DNA of 64,000 bases from Nocardioides sp. YR527 (GCF_900101045.1 NZ_FNFN01000005.1:310001-374000), one strand, 5' to 3'; positions 46,863-55,968 are shown, counted from the stretch's first letter. The notes: generated from the sequence alone by a model not told the origin. A program made the numbers and translations.

Positions 46863-47435
46863 ATGCCAAGAGCCGTCGACCACGAACAGCGCCGGTTCGA
46901 GATCGTCGCCGGGCTCTGGCAGATCGTCGCGGAGCAGGGGATCGAGGGCGTCAGTCTGAGGACCGTCGCCGCCCGGGCAGGCGTCTCGATGGGTCGCGTA
47001 CAGCACTACTTCGGCACCAAGGACGCGCTGGTGATCGCAGGCATCGACCTGCTCGTCAAGCAGGCCGTCGTGGGCTACGAGGCGACCGTCGGCAGTCCGC
47101 CCCGGGACCGCCTCCTCCACCTCTTGCTCCAGCAGATCCCCGCCACCGAAGCGGGCCGGATCGGCGTCACGGTCTGGTACGCCTACGTCGCCAAGGCGAT
47201 GACCCACGCCGCCGTGCGCGAGATCCTCGCCGAGGCCACCCGTGTCGGTGTCGAGGAGTGCACCCGCCACGTCCAGGAGGCCGACGGCCTCGGAGAGGTC
47301 GAGGCCCGCGCACGTGCCATCGAGCTGCTCTCGCTCTCCGACGGCCTCACCCTTCGAGTTCTGATCGGCGACATCACCGCTGATGAGGCCGAGTCCTCGA
47401 TCAGGGCATACAGCTCGCGCCTTCCGGGGTCATGA
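46863..47435 (+). CDS. TetR-family transcriptional regulator
   Basis: The 190-residue protein has an N-terminal helix-turn-helix (RRFEIVAGLWQIVAEQGIEGVSLRTVAARAGVSMGRVQHYFGTKDAL) and a helical ligand domain. A -10-like TAACCT (46851-46856) is six bases before the ATG, compatible with a leaderless transcript. Direct repeats GATGCGAtCGCACTGTA and GATGCGACTGTA in the divergent gap (about 46810-46846) are candidate operator sites. It probably represses the divergent hydrolase. The 3' end overlaps the next convergent gene by 35 bases. Confidence 0.83.
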   Translation: MPRAVDHEQRRFEIVAGLWQIVAEQGIEGVSLRTVAARAGVSMGRVQHYFGTKDALVIAGIDLLVKQAVVGYEATVGSPPRDRLLHLLLQQIPATEAGRIGVTVWYAYVAKAMTHAAVREILAEATRVGVEECTRHVQEADGLGEVEARARAIELLSLSDGLTLRVLIGDITADEAESSIRAYSSRLPGS

Positions 47436-47961
47436 TGAAGAGGATGCGGCCGCGGGCGCCGGGGTATTCGGCTTCGCCGCCGCGCACCGTGACCACCTCG
47501 CCGTTCGCGCGGGGCTCGATCTCCACCGATGCGCCCTCCGTACCTGCCAGGGAGCGCAGCGCATCAGGGTTGGCGACCTTGTCCTCGGCGTTCCACTCCA
47601 CGGCCTGCTCGAACTTCGGCTTCAGGCGTCGGCACTCCTCCTGGGTGCGCGCCCGCGCTTCGTCCTCCTTCTCCTGTGCCCGCCCGAAGCCTTCGGCGAT
47701 GGGGTCTGGGCTCGCGGTGCCGGTCGGGGAGTCGTCCGGCTCCGAGGTACCTCCCGGGCCGCCGAAGGCGAGGATCGCAGCGAAGACGAGGCAGGCGATG
47801 CCGACGAGCGCGGATCCGAAGCGGGTCACGCCGAGGTAGAGGTCGGAGGGCTCGGCGTCGCGGAACTTCCAGCCCTCCTCGAGGAAGAAGCCGACGTCCG
47901 GCCGTGCGGCGATGAAGAACGACCACGCGGCCCCGAGAACAAGGATGATCGCGAGCAGCAT
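47401..47961 (-). CDS. Hypothetical membrane protein
   Basis: The 186-residue protein has an N-terminal membrane segment (MLLAIILVLGAAWSFFIAA), a short loop ending in TRFGSALVGIACLVFAAILAFGG as a second segment, and then an acidic, charged outer domain with two cysteines (QEECRRLKP and EGASCMP). I do not recognise the family. ATG 47961 is the first start that gives a clean membrane segment. It is divergent from the next gene, with 36 bases between starts. Confidence 0.62.
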   Translation of the reverse strand: MLLAIILVLGAAWSFFIAARPDVGFFLEEGWKFRDAEPSDLYLGVTRFGSALVGIACLVFAAILAFGGPGGTSEPDDSPTGTASPDPIAEGFGRAQEKEDEARARTQEECRRLKPKFEQAVEWNAEDKVANPDALRSLAGTEGASVEIEPRANGEVVTVRGGEAEYPGARGRILFIMTPEGASCMP

Positions 47962-47997
47962 CACGGGGTATGTATATCCCGGCGTCAGGCGTCCCGG

Positions 47998-48483
47998 ATG
48001 TGGTTGGGTTCCTCCGTGGTCATCGTCACCAGCATCGTCGCCGTGGTCGGAACCCTGCTCGGATCGGTGGTGACGCACTACTTCCAGCGTCGCAACCGGG
48101 CTGACACGGAACGCTTCGAGCGCAGCGAGCGGCTGCGGCAGGAGCGGCTCAGCGGCTATACGACGTTCGGCGGGGCGCTGGTCAACCTGCGCCGTGCGCA
48201 CATGGACCGTTGGTATGCGGTCAACGACCGCCGTGAGGGTGTCGACACCGAGGCGCTGCGCTACGAGACGTACCGGCTGTACACGACCGCGCAGGAGGCA
48301 CTGTTCCGCGTCCAGCTCGTCACCGAGCCCGGCGAGCTGGTCGAGCTGGGGAGGGCCGCGATCGAAGCCACGGCCGACCTCAAGCCCAACCTCTCGCACA
48401 AGGACTTCGACGGTGCCCGCGAGACGTCCCGCCGGCGCATCTTCGAGTTCATGGAGACGGCGCGGCGGTACGTCGGCGGCTAG
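47998..48483 (+). CDS. Hypothetical single-pass membrane protein
   Basis: The 161-residue protein has an N-terminal membrane segment (SVVIVTSIVAVVGTLLGSVVTHYFQRRN). A long, charged, mostly helical cytoplasmic part follows (RADTERFERSERLRQERLSGYTTFGGALVNLRRAH), which could form a coiled coil. Proteins of this layout are common in actinobacteria and have no known function. It ends 10 bases before the convergent phoD gene. Confidence 0.6.
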   Translation: MWLGSSVVIVTSIVAVVGTLLGSVVTHYFQRRNRADTERFERSERLRQERLSGYTTFGGALVNLRRAHMDRWYAVNDRREGVDTEALRYETYRLYTTAQEALFRVQLVTEPGELVELGRAAIEATADLKPNLSHKDFDGARETSRRRIFEFMETARRYVGG

Positions 48484-48493
48484 GAGAGGGCAG

Positions 48494-50116
48494 CTACGCC
48501 GGCACGAGGCCGGGCCTGCCGGACTCGGTGAAGAACCGCCCGCCGACGGTCAGAGGAGCGTCGGGGGTGGAGACCTGGGCGACGTTCTTGTAGGTGATCT
48601 CCGCGCCGTCACGCCCCAGGGAGACCGTCGTGTAGCCCCGCAGGCCGTTGTAGAACTTCATGTGCGGATTGCGCTCCAGGTACGCCGCCCAGTTCGCGGG
48701 GTGCTCGGCGCCGTTGCCGCCCGAGGTGATGGAGGTCGTCACGACCTCGGTCCCCAGCACCCGCGAGGACGGGTCGTCGAAGTCGTCGTGGATGTCGAGG
48801 CCGTAGTGGACGTGCACATCGCCGGTCAGCACCATCAGGTTCGACTGCTCGGACGCCTTCCAGCCCTCGAGAATCCGGCGCCGGGAAGCGGGGTAGCCGT
48901 CCCAGGAGTCCATCGAGCGGGTGCCGTCGCCGGACGGGTTGTCGCGGCGCGAGAAGGTGACCTGCTGCGGGACGACGTTCCAAAGCGCTGAGGAGCGGCG
49001 CCAGCCGTTGATCAGCCACTGCTCCTGCTCGTTCCCGGGCAGCGTCATCGACTCGGCCTCGGACTCCGCCGACGGCACCTTCCAGCCGTCGCCGTTGGCC
49101 TGGTTGGTGCGGTACTGGCGGGTGTCGAGGATGTCGAACTGCGCCAGCCGGCCCCACTGCAGCCGCCGGTATAGCCTCAGGTCGGGACCGGACGGCTGCT
49201 GCGGGAGCCGCAGCGGCTGGTTCTCCCAGTAGGCGCGGTAGGCGGCGGCGCGGCGTACGAGGAACTCCTCCGGTGGCACCGAGTTCTCCGGGGTGTCGCC
49301 GGCGTAGTTGTTCTCGGTCTCGTGGTCGTCCCAGGTGACGATGAACGGGTGCGCCAGGTGGGCGGCGATCTGGTCCGGATCGGACTTGTACAGCCCGTAG
49401 CGGGCCCGGTAGTCGTCCAGCGTCACGGTCTCGTGGTTGAGGTGTGCCGGCAGCGGCTCGGTGTAGCCGCGCGTCCCGGCGGCGGCGTTCACGGCGTACT
49501 CGTAGAGGTAGTCACCCAGGTGGAAGACCGCGTCCACGTCCTCGCCGGCGAGATGCTTGTACGCGGTGTAGTAGCCCTGGTCGTAGCGCTGGCAGGAGGC
49601 GAGGGCGAAGGTCAGCGACGACACCGCGGCCCCGACGGCAGGGGCGGTGCGGGTCCGGCCGACCGGGCTGATCCACTGGCCGACCCGGAAGCGGTAGAAG
49701 TACTCGGTCGCCGCGTCCAGACCGCGGACCTCGGCATGTACGGAGTGGTTGAACTCGGCGTGCGCGGCCGCCTTGCCGCGGCGTACGACGCGTCTGAAGG
49801 CGGCGTCACGGGCCACCTCCCAGCCGACGTCGAAGCGCGCGGGCGGCATCCCGCCGGTGGGCTCGAGCGGGAGCGGTGCGAGCCGGGTCCACAGCAGCAC
49901 CGAGTCGGGCAGCGGGTCGCCCGAGGCGACGGCGAGGGTGAACGGGTCCGAGGTGATCGCGCTGGGGGAGGCCGCCGGCGCGGCGAAGGCTCCCGTACGC
50001 GGCAGGCCGGTGGTGAAGGCCAACGCGGTCGCGGCGGCCGAGACGGTCAGGAAACGGCGGCGGTCGAGGCCGCGGAGGGCGCCGCGGAGATCAGGAGTGT
50101 TGCTGGGGGCAGGCAT
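48494..50116 (-). CDS. phoD: PhoD-family alkaline phosphatase with Tat signal
   Basis: The 540-residue enzyme has a twin-arginine signal (LDRRRFLTVSAAATALAF, residues 17-34) and is exported folded. Family motifs include VASGDPLPDSVLLWTRL, FALASCQRYDQGYYTAY, DAVFHLGDYLYEY, FIVTWDDHETENNYAG and LTGDVHVHYGLDI, which supply the metal ligands. It hydrolyses phosphate mono- and diesters outside the cell. No Pho box was identified in the 75 bases upstream. Confidence 0.9.
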   Translation of the reverse strand: MPAPSNTPDLRGALRGLDRRRFLTVSAAATALAFTTGLPRTGAFAAPAASPSAITSDPFTLAVASGDPLPDSVLLWTRLAPLPLEPTGGMPPARFDVGWEVARDAAFRRVVRRGKAAAHAEFNHSVHAEVRGLDAATEYFYRFRVGQWISPVGRTRTAPAVGAAVSSLTFALASCQRYDQGYYTAYKHLAGEDVDAVFHLGDYLYEYAVNAAAGTRGYTEPLPAHLNHETVTLDDYRARYGLYKSDPDQIAAHLAHPFIVTWDDHETENNYAGDTPENSVPPEEFLVRRAAAYRAYWENQPLRLPQQPSGPDLRLYRRLQWGRLAQFDILDTRQYRTNQANGDGWKVPSAESEAESMTLPGNEQEQWLINGWRRSSALWNVVPQQVTFSRRDNPSGDGTRSMDSWDGYPASRRRILEGWKASEQSNLMVLTGDVHVHYGLDIHDDFDDPSSRVLGTEVVTTSITSGGNGAEHPANWAAYLERNPHMKFYNGLRGYTTVSLGRDGAEITYKNVAQVSTPDAPLTVGGRFFTESGRPGLVPA

Positions 50117-50191
50117 GGACGTGCTCCTGTCGATATGGGGGTTATCGACATCAGCGAAGCGGTGCCCGGTAAAGGCGGGGTGACGGGCGGG

Positions 50192-51076
50192 CTAAGCGGT
50201 CTCGGCCGTCCGGTGCACGGGGCACCCCGGTGCGAAGGTGCCGAGGTCCTCGGTGTTGAACCCGTGCGGGTAGCTCTTGATGCGGGGCATGTCCCGGACG
50301 TACGCGGGCTTCCGCCGTGCCGGCAGCAGCGCGACGAAGCGCGCCCGGGCCTTCAGCGCCCCACGGGACAGCGCCCGCGCGAGCCGGCCGGGCTCGGGGT
50401 AGTCGAAGGCCTCGAGCAGGTGCGGCTCCATCAGCGACAGCGAGAAGATCCGGATGATCGGCGCCAACGGCCGCGGATAGAACGTGGTCAGCAGCTCGAG
50501 GGTGGAGTCGGCGACGGCGCGGCCGCCCTCGTCGTAGGCGAAGTGCTCGGCCTCGTAGGAGTCGAGGAGCTGCTCGAAGTCCTCATAGGTCGCCGGGATG
50601 TCCTTGATCCCCATCCGCTTCCCGAGCGCCTGGTAGTAGCGCAGCGCGGCGAGCTGCTCGTCGGGGGTCGACTGCCGCCAGCCGAACTCCTGGTTCCAGC
50701 GCCGGGGGATCACCACGAACGTGGAGAGGACGTAGACCATGTCGTCGTTGGAGATGTCGTACATCCGGTGCATCTGGTTGATCCGCCGCACCGCTGCCCG
50801 GCCACGGGGGCTGTCCAGGTCATCGATCGCCGCGTCCTCCAGGAGCAGGGCGGTGTCGTCGTAGCGCTTCTGGGTGTTCTCGGTGAACTGGTGCGTGTCG
50901 GCCAGCAGCCGGCCGATCGAGGGCACCGCGTAGGTCCGGAACAGCGCGAAGCTGAGCGCCTGGGTCGTGTCCCACGGGAACTCGTAGAGCCCCAGACGCC
51001 TCGAGATCTCCTGGAACTCGGTCTCCGGGTCAAGCCCGGCTGTGCGCGCCCGCCTCCGATAATTCAGCTTGGCCAT
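50192..51076 (-). CDS. MpaB/DUF2236-family oxygenase
   Basis: The 294-residue protein matches the DUF2236/MpaB group, relatives of latex-clearing haem proteins. Features are an N-terminal LGLYEFPWDTTQALSFALFRTYAVPSIGRLL and the conserved block INQMHRMYDISNDDMVYVLSTFVV with arginine and histidine residues that may bind haem. A strong SD (GGAGG) precedes ATG 51076. No redox partner or substrate gene is adjacent. It is divergent from the serpin-like gene. Confidence 0.72.
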   Translation of the reverse strand: MAKLNYRRRARTAGLDPETEFQEISRRLGLYEFPWDTTQALSFALFRTYAVPSIGRLLADTHQFTENTQKRYDDTALLLEDAAIDDLDSPRGRAAVRRINQMHRMYDISNDDMVYVLSTFVVIPRRWNQEFGWRQSTPDEQLAALRYYQALGKRMGIKDIPATYEDFEQLLDSYEAEHFAYDEGGRAVADSTLELLTTFYPRPLAPIIRIFSLSLMEPHLLEAFDYPEPGRLARALSRGALKARARFVALLPARRKPAYVRDMPRIKSYPHGFNTEDLGTFAPGCPVHRTAETA

Positions 51077-51151
51077 GGTGCCTCCTAGTTCGATACATAA
51101 CCGTATCGTGATTTGAGGCCGTGTGGTGGATGTCACCGTAATGTCTTCTGC

Positions 51152-52246
51152 ATGGAGAAGTCGGGAACGCAGACGCCCCTGTCCCTCGCCGCCGCCCAGG
51201 CGGTCCGAACCTACGCCGCCACCACCCGCTCCGCCCTCGGGTCCGCCGAGTCCCCGGTGATCTCGTACGCCGGCCTGTGGCTGCTCCTCGCCTCGCTGGC
51301 GCCCGCGGCGGAGACCGAGACGGACGAGGTCCTGGGGTTGAACCGGGCCGACGCGCGGGCCGCGGCGCTGGCGCTGCTGGAGGCGCCGCACCCCACGATC
51401 GGGGCCGCGGTCGCCGGCTGGCTGCGCCCCGGTGTCTCGCTGACCAAGGGACTTCCGGTCGTGCTCGACCCGCTCCCGGGACAGGCGGGGCTCGACGCCT
51501 GGGCCGACGAGCACACCCGCGGTCTCATCAAGGAGTTCCCGCTCGAGATCGACGCCCAGACGCTGATCGTGCTCGCCTCGGCGCTGGTGGTGACGCCGCG
51601 CTGGAGCGAGCGGCTGGGGGAGGACGACGAGGGGCTGCTGCTGCTCGAGAGCGGCTTCCAGGCAGTGGTGGAGACCGACGCCGCCGGCCTGGTCGCGATC
51701 GCCTGTCCGCCCAGTGAGGACGGCATCTCGGTCTACTCGGTGATCGCCGCTGACGGTGTCGCCGCTGCCGATGTGTGGCAGGCCAGCGAGGAGGTCGTCC
51801 GGAGGATCGACGCGGGGGAGGTGCGCAACCACGCCTTCGAGGCGCAGGGCGCCGGCCACGCCTGGACGGTCCAGGAGGTCACCGTCTTCGGTGGCGCGAC
51901 GGCCGACCGCTGGCGCAGCCACCTGCCGGAGTGGAGCTTGGAGGACCGTCACGACCTCTCGGCCGCGCCGGGCGTCGCCGAGATCGCCCGCGGCGTGATG
52001 GCCGCGGTCGAGGAGGAGACGGAGGCCGTCTGCGTCCAGAAGGCGGTCGCGTCCTACGACCGTGAGGGGTTCAAGGCGGCCGCGGTGACCGGGATGATGG
52101 TCCGGGCCGCCGCCGCGGCACCGCGCGAGACGAAGGTGCGGCAGATCGACCTGAGGTTCGACCGTCCGCACGCGGTGGTCGCGATCGCACGCGGGGGAGC
52201 GTGGGAGGGCATCCCGCTCTTCGGCTCGTGGGTGACCCCGGCATAA
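51152..52246 (+). CDS. Serpin-like protein
   Basis: The 364-residue protein lacks a signal peptide. Near the C-terminus KAVASYDREGFKAAAVTGMMVRAA resembles the serpin hinge before the reactive-centre loop. RFDRPHAVVAIARGGAWEGIPLFGSWV resembles the last serpin strands (FDRPFAVVA...W.GLPVF..WV). The N-terminal SPVISYAGLWLLLASLAPAA matches the serpin helix-A region. Protease inhibition is inferred and the loop lacks a clear P1 residue. It ends eight bases before the kinase start. Confidence 0.5.
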   Translation: MEKSGTQTPLSLAAAQAVRTYAATTRSALGSAESPVISYAGLWLLLASLAPAAETETDEVLGLNRADARAAALALLEAPHPTIGAAVAGWLRPGVSLTKGLPVVLDPLPGQAGLDAWADEHTRGLIKEFPLEIDAQTLIVLASALVVTPRWSERLGEDDEGLLLLESGFQAVVETDAAGLVAIACPPSEDGISVYSVIAADGVAAADVWQASEEVVRRIDAGEVRNHAFEAQGAGHAWTVQEVTVFGGATADRWRSHLPEWSLEDRHDLSAAPGVAEIARGVMAAVEEETEAVCVQKAVASYDREGFKAAAVTGMMVRAAAAAPRETKVRQIDLRFDRPHAVVAIARGGAWEGIPLFGSWVTPA

Positions 52247-52254
52247 TTTCCGTC

Positions 52255-53697
52255 ATGGACGAGCTTCCCCCGATCGCCGGCCGCTACCGGCTCCTCACCC
52301 TGCTCGGAGCCGGCGGCATGGGCGAGGTCTGGCGGGCGCGTGACACCGTCCTCGACCGCGATGTCGCGGTCAAGCTGCTGCGCGATGTGGACGACCCCAC
52401 GATGGCCGAGCGGTTCCGCCGTGAGTCGCTCTCGACCGCCCGGGTCGTCCACGACGACGTGGTCAAGATCTTCGACGCGGGCAGCGACGACAACGACGTC
52501 TTCCTGGTGATGGAGCTGCTGCCCGGACCGACCCTGGCCGAGCCGATCAAGCAGCGCGGCGCGATGCCGGTCGAGATGGCCGTCGAATACACCCGCCAGG
52601 TCGCCGGTGCGCTCGGTGCCGCCCACCGGGCCGGTGTGGTGCACCGCGACATCAAGCCGGCCAACCTCATGTTCGACGGTGAAGGCCGCCTGACCGTGCT
52701 CGACTTCGGCATCGCGTACGCCATGACGGGGGTCGACGCCGGGCTGACCCAGACGGGCCATGTGATCGGGAGCCCGTCCTACCTCTCGCCCGAGCAGGCC
52801 GCCGGCGACCCGGTCGGGCCGCCCGCCGACGTCTATTCGCTGGGCTGCGTGCTCTTCGAGATGCTCACCGGCAAGGCGCCCTACTCGGCACCGCACCCGG
52901 TCAAGATCCTGCACATGCACCTGAGCGAGCCGGTGCCGCGCATCACCGACTTCCGGGCGGTGCCCCCGCCGCTGGCGCGGCTGGTCACCCGGATGCTCGA
53001 CAAGAACCCCGCCGCCCGGCCCTCGATGGACCAGGTCGGCCACGAGCTCGGCTATGTCCTCAACGGTGCCGACCCCGATGCCACCGACCGGCTCTCCGCC
53101 GGACAGGCGCCGATGCCGACCCAGGCGATGCCCCAGCGGCCGCTCGACGAGCCGATGGGGCTGGCCAGCTCCCGCACCGGTGTCATGCCCCGTCCCAGCA
53201 CCCCGCCTCCGGTCCGTGGTCCGCGGCCCAGGTCGCTGCGGAAGTTCCCGACCGGCCGCCTTCTCGGCGCGGTGGCGATCGTGATCGCGTGCGTCTTCGC
53301 CGCCTCCTGGCTGGCCGCCTACGAGCCCGCGCCCGCCGAGGCCGACCAGCCGTCCCAGGGCTCCAACGGCTCCGACAGCACGGACAACAACGCCGACAAC
53401 AGCGACAACACCGACAACTCCGCTGATGAGACGGTCGACAAGTCGGACAACAAGACTCTCAACCGCCTCGACAAGCTCGACCGCTGGCGCGAGAACCTGG
53501 AGAGCTGGAACGTCATCGACGGGGGTCAGTCCCAGGAGTGGGAGGACCAGATCCAGCAGATCCGTGACCTCGTCGAGAAGGGCGAGAGCGCCAAGCGCGA
53601 GATGCGGGAGCTCCGCGAGGAGTTCGACAGTCTCGGCAAGGGTGACGGCAAGGACGGCGAGAAGATCCTCGACGGGCTGCTCAAGCAGGGCCAGTAA
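52255..53697 (+). CDS. Membrane Ser/Thr protein kinase (PknB type)
   Basis: The 480-residue kinase has all main motifs: the glycine loop LLGAGGMGEVWRARD, K40 in VAVKLL, the catalytic loop VVHRDIKPANLMF, DFG in VLDFGIAYA and GSPSYLSPEQAAG. A juxtamembrane linker leads to one membrane segment (LLGAVAIVIACVFAASWLAAY, about residues 342-362). The external part is a low-complexity Asp/Asn/Ser stretch (NADNSDNTDNSADE) followed by a charged coiled-coil-like region, not PASTA repeats. A TAATTT hexamer lies six bases before the ATG, suggesting a leaderless transcript. Confidence 0.9.
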   Translation: MDELPPIAGRYRLLTLLGAGGMGEVWRARDTVLDRDVAVKLLRDVDDPTMAERFRRESLSTARVVHDDVVKIFDAGSDDNDVFLVMELLPGPTLAEPIKQRGAMPVEMAVEYTRQVAGALGAAHRAGVVHRDIKPANLMFDGEGRLTVLDFGIAYAMTGVDAGLTQTGHVIGSPSYLSPEQAAGDPVGPPADVYSLGCVLFEMLTGKAPYSAPHPVKILHMHLSEPVPRITDFRAVPPPLARLVTRMLDKNPAARPSMDQVGHELGYVLNGADPDATDRLSAGQAPMPTQAMPQRPLDEPMGLASSRTGVMPRPSTPPPVRGPRPRSLRKFPTGRLLGAVAIVIACVFAASWLAAYEPAPAEADQPSQGSNGSDSTDNNADNSDNTDNSADETVDKSDNKTLNRLDKLDRWRENLESWNVIDGGQSQEWEDQIQQIRDLVEKGESAKREMRELREEFDSLGKGDGKDGEKILDGLLKQGQ

Positions 53698-53734
53698 GCG
53701 TCTTCGAACTCGGGTCGTGCTTCCCTACTGCTCT

Positions 53735-53915
53735 TGCTTCGGGGTGCTGTTTGCCGCCGACCCGTTACGGAGGGTGTTCTCGACGGATCCCGGAGTCAAG
53801 GACGGCCTGCGGCCGCCGGCTTCGCCGGCCGCTTCGCGGTCCTTGACACCGGTCTCCGTCGAGAATTTTGGCTGGCTATCGGGTCGGCGGCAGGGTCTGG
53901 CGCAGCGGATTCAGT
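53735..53915 (+). repeat. Left inverted-repeat arm flanking the DUF222-HNH gene
   Basis: This roughly 180-base arm matches the reverse complement of 55757-55955 over most of its length. Shared landmarks are GCCGCCGACCC, GGAGTCAAGGACG (GGCGTCAAGGACG in the other arm), the hairpin GCCGGCTTCGCCGGCC and TTTGGCTGGCTATCGGG. The rest of the 613-base gap before the HNH gene contains an 8-base-arm palindrome CTTGTGAA-TCC-TTCACAAG (53995-54013) and a hairpin GTCCCCGC-GA-GCGGGGAC (54149-54166), but no gene. Confidence 0.8.
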
Positions 53916-54310
53916 TTGATCCGGGCTTGGGATCGTGGACTGGTCGTGCGCCGGCGGATCGTGTCTCGTGGGTGCCTACGGCAGTGGGCGCGATCTTGTG
54001 AATCCTTCACAAGGTCGCCGTCGCTCTGGCCGGGTCGGGTTCGGCAAGTCGGGTCATCAGTTCCCCACTGATCCGAAGAGAGTTTCCCGCGGGCGCAGAT
54101 CTTCCCCACTCTCCGGAGCGTGGGCCACCGTCACTGCAGCGGGGAAGCGTCCCCGCGAGCGGGGACACGTGAGCGTGGAGTCCGGAAGCTGACCGGAACG
54201 CTCATTGCGCACCAGGACGGGCGGCTTCAGCAAGAGCTGAGCCCGGTCGACGGTTGTAGTCGTCAGGCCCGAGGGGCTGGGCCCGGTGGTGTGGTTCCTC
54301 GCCCATCCGG

Positions 54311-55585
54311 TTAGGGGCGGCGGGTGAACCTGATGGTGCCGTCCGGTAGTCGCTCATGAACGTACGCCGCGTTGTGGGCCAGCCGGTGATGATGCGGGCA
54401 CAACAACGCCCCATCTTTCAGATCTGTCTTTCCGCCGGCGGCCCACTGGTCGAGGTGGTGGGCGTCGCACCATTCGGGTGGCATGTCGCAGCCTTCGGCT
54501 TGGCAGCATTTCTGCTGGAGCCGCATCGCTTTGCGTTGGATGGGTTGGAAGAACCTGCTGCCCCGGCCTGCGTCGAGGACCTCGCTGTCGCCGCCGAGGA
54601 CCCAGGGGATGATGGTGGCGTTGCACGCCATTCGACGGGCCTCGGCCGCGCTGATGGTGGTGCCGTTGGTCTCGTCATAGCCCAGGGTGGCGATGCCGAT
54701 CTCCTTGCGGAGCTCCTCGAGGGAGATGACCACGTTGATGGTGGTCGCGTCACCGCCGTGGCGGGGCAGGGCGGCCGGGTCGACGGTCTCGAGCAGGCGG
54801 GCGAACCCTTGGCCCATCAGTCGTTCCCACGGCGGCAGCGGGGCGCCCTTGGCGACCAGCTGTTGTTTGCGGGGCTGGGCGTAGGCCTCGACGAGTCGTT
54901 TGAACCGCATCCCGATCGAGGTCGGGAGCACTCCGTCGAACCCGACGGTGCCGTCGTGGTTGTCCCACACCCGCAACGCGGTCTTCTGCTGAGCACGCTC
55001 CTCTTCAGCCAACAACGCCTTGGCTTCGGCGTCCTCGAACCGGGCCGGGTCGATCTCGCGCAGGATCCGTCGTCCGACGATGCGGAGCTCGTTGGCGGTC
55101 AACCGGGTGGCGTAGTCAACGAGCAGCTTCTCCGCCAACACCAGGTCCTCACTACTGGCGACCGGGTCGGCCTCGATCTTGTCGAGTGCCTGGGTGATCA
55201 CCCGGGCCTTGTCCTGGGACACGACTCCCTCGGCGAGGCCGTCGGCCACGAGGTCGTACTTGGTCACCGCTGCCGCGAGTTTCACCTGGGAGCGAGCCAC
55301 GCCCTTGTCGACCAACAGCTCGGTCCGCATCCACCTCGAGACGTCCTTAGCGCCGGTCTCTTCGGCGATGTCGCCGGCAGTCGCGAGCACCCTTAGTTTC
55401 AGGGCGGCTTGTTGGGCCTGGAGTTTCTCCAGCCGTGCCAGCAGGTCTTTCTTCTGGCACGTGCGCCAGTAGGCGGGGTCGGTGGAGAGGAGTTCGTGGA
55501 GCGCTGTCTCGATGGCGGCAAGGGCAGCGTCGATCGCGTCGCCGGGGTTGGTGCCCCACAGGTCGATCGAGCGGCCGAGACTCAT
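54311..55585 (-). CDS. DUF222 and HNH endonuclease-domain protein (13E12 repeat family)
   Basis: The 424-residue protein has a helical DUF222 domain (residues 1-300; LLARLEKLQAQQAALKLRVLA, RSQVKLAAAVTKYDLVADGLAEGVVSQDKARVI). A C-terminal HNH nuclease motif follows (CCQAEGCDMPPEWCDAHHLDQW and LLCPHHHRLAHNAAY), with zinc-type cysteines and the catalytic histidine. This architecture is that of the mycobacterial REP13E12 family, found in many copies per genome and linked to phage-related sites. Long inverted repeats flank it, which supports a mobile or formerly mobile unit. Confidence 0.85.
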   Translation of the reverse strand: MSLGRSIDLWGTNPGDAIDAALAAIETALHELLSTDPAYWRTCQKKDLLARLEKLQAQQAALKLRVLATAGDIAEETGAKDVSRWMRTELLVDKGVARSQVKLAAAVTKYDLVADGLAEGVVSQDKARVITQALDKIEADPVASSEDLVLAEKLLVDYATRLTANELRIVGRRILREIDPARFEDAEAKALLAEEERAQQKTALRVWDNHDGTVGFDGVLPTSIGMRFKRLVEAYAQPRKQQLVAKGAPLPPWERLMGQGFARLLETVDPAALPRHGGDATTINVVISLEELRKEIGIATLGYDETNGTTISAAEARRMACNATIIPWVLGGDSEVLDAGRGSRFFQPIQRKAMRLQQKCCQAEGCDMPPEWCDAHHLDQWAAGGKTDLKDGALLCPHHHRLAHNAAYVHERLPDGTIRFTRRP

Positions 55586-55756
55586 CGCTGCCCTCTCCTT
55601 CAGAGGTGTGCTGTGATGGGTCCGATTCTACGCTTTCATCGCCTACCTGGCCATCTATTTTCCCTGTTCAAACACTGTTTTCGCGGTGAGCAAACGGCAT
55701 CGGTCCTGTGGATGGTAAGTGGCCCGAAGGGCCACCCTTCACCCCATCAACCCCAC

Positions 55757-55955
55757 GCATCCGAAGCTAGATTCACTCCGCGCCACACCCGGGCCGCCGC
55801 CCCGATAGCCAGCCAAATCTTTTCTCGATCTGGTCCGGAGTCCAGGACCGCCGAAGGCGGCCGGCGAAGCCGGCGCCCGAAGGGCGTCCTTGACGCCGGG
55901 CCGGATCGAGAAGACCCTCAAAACAGGGTCGGCGGCCCACCCCAACCCCGAAAAC
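55757..55955 (-). repeat. Right inverted-repeat arm flanking the DUF222-HNH gene
   Basis: Read on the minus strand it runs GTTTTCGGGG, GCCGCCGACCC, GGCGTCAAGGACG, the hairpin GCCGGCTTCGCCGGCC and TTTGGCTGGCTATCGGG in the same order as the left arm. The remaining stretch 55586-55756 shows no gene; it holds the probable promoter region of the HNH gene and A/T-richer sequence around 55640-55690. Confidence 0.8.
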
Positions 55956-55968
55956 ACAGTCCCTACAA

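Larger units (their letters stand above)
53735..55955. mobile_element. Putative REP13E12-like element: DUF222-HNH gene between long inverted repeats
   Basis: The nuclease gene lies between imperfect inverted arms of about 180 bases, and no other gene is inside. The right end abuts a short relative of the mosaic repeat at 55969-55993. No target duplication could be fixed because the outer boundaries are worn. Similarity to mobile repeats is by architecture, not by an identified transposase. Confidence 0.5.

Noticed and set aside
53995..54013. Palindrome CTTGTGAA-TCC-TTCACAAG as a second Rex operator
   Set aside because: The spacer is three bases rather than four and no gene starts nearby. It is recorded only as part of the flanking region of the DUF222-HNH element.
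54149..54166. Hairpin GTCCCCGC-GA-GCGGGGAC resembling a type I-E CRISPR repeat
   Set aside because: Only one copy is present. No second repeat is found at the 61-base spacing on either side and there are no cas genes in the window, so no array is called.
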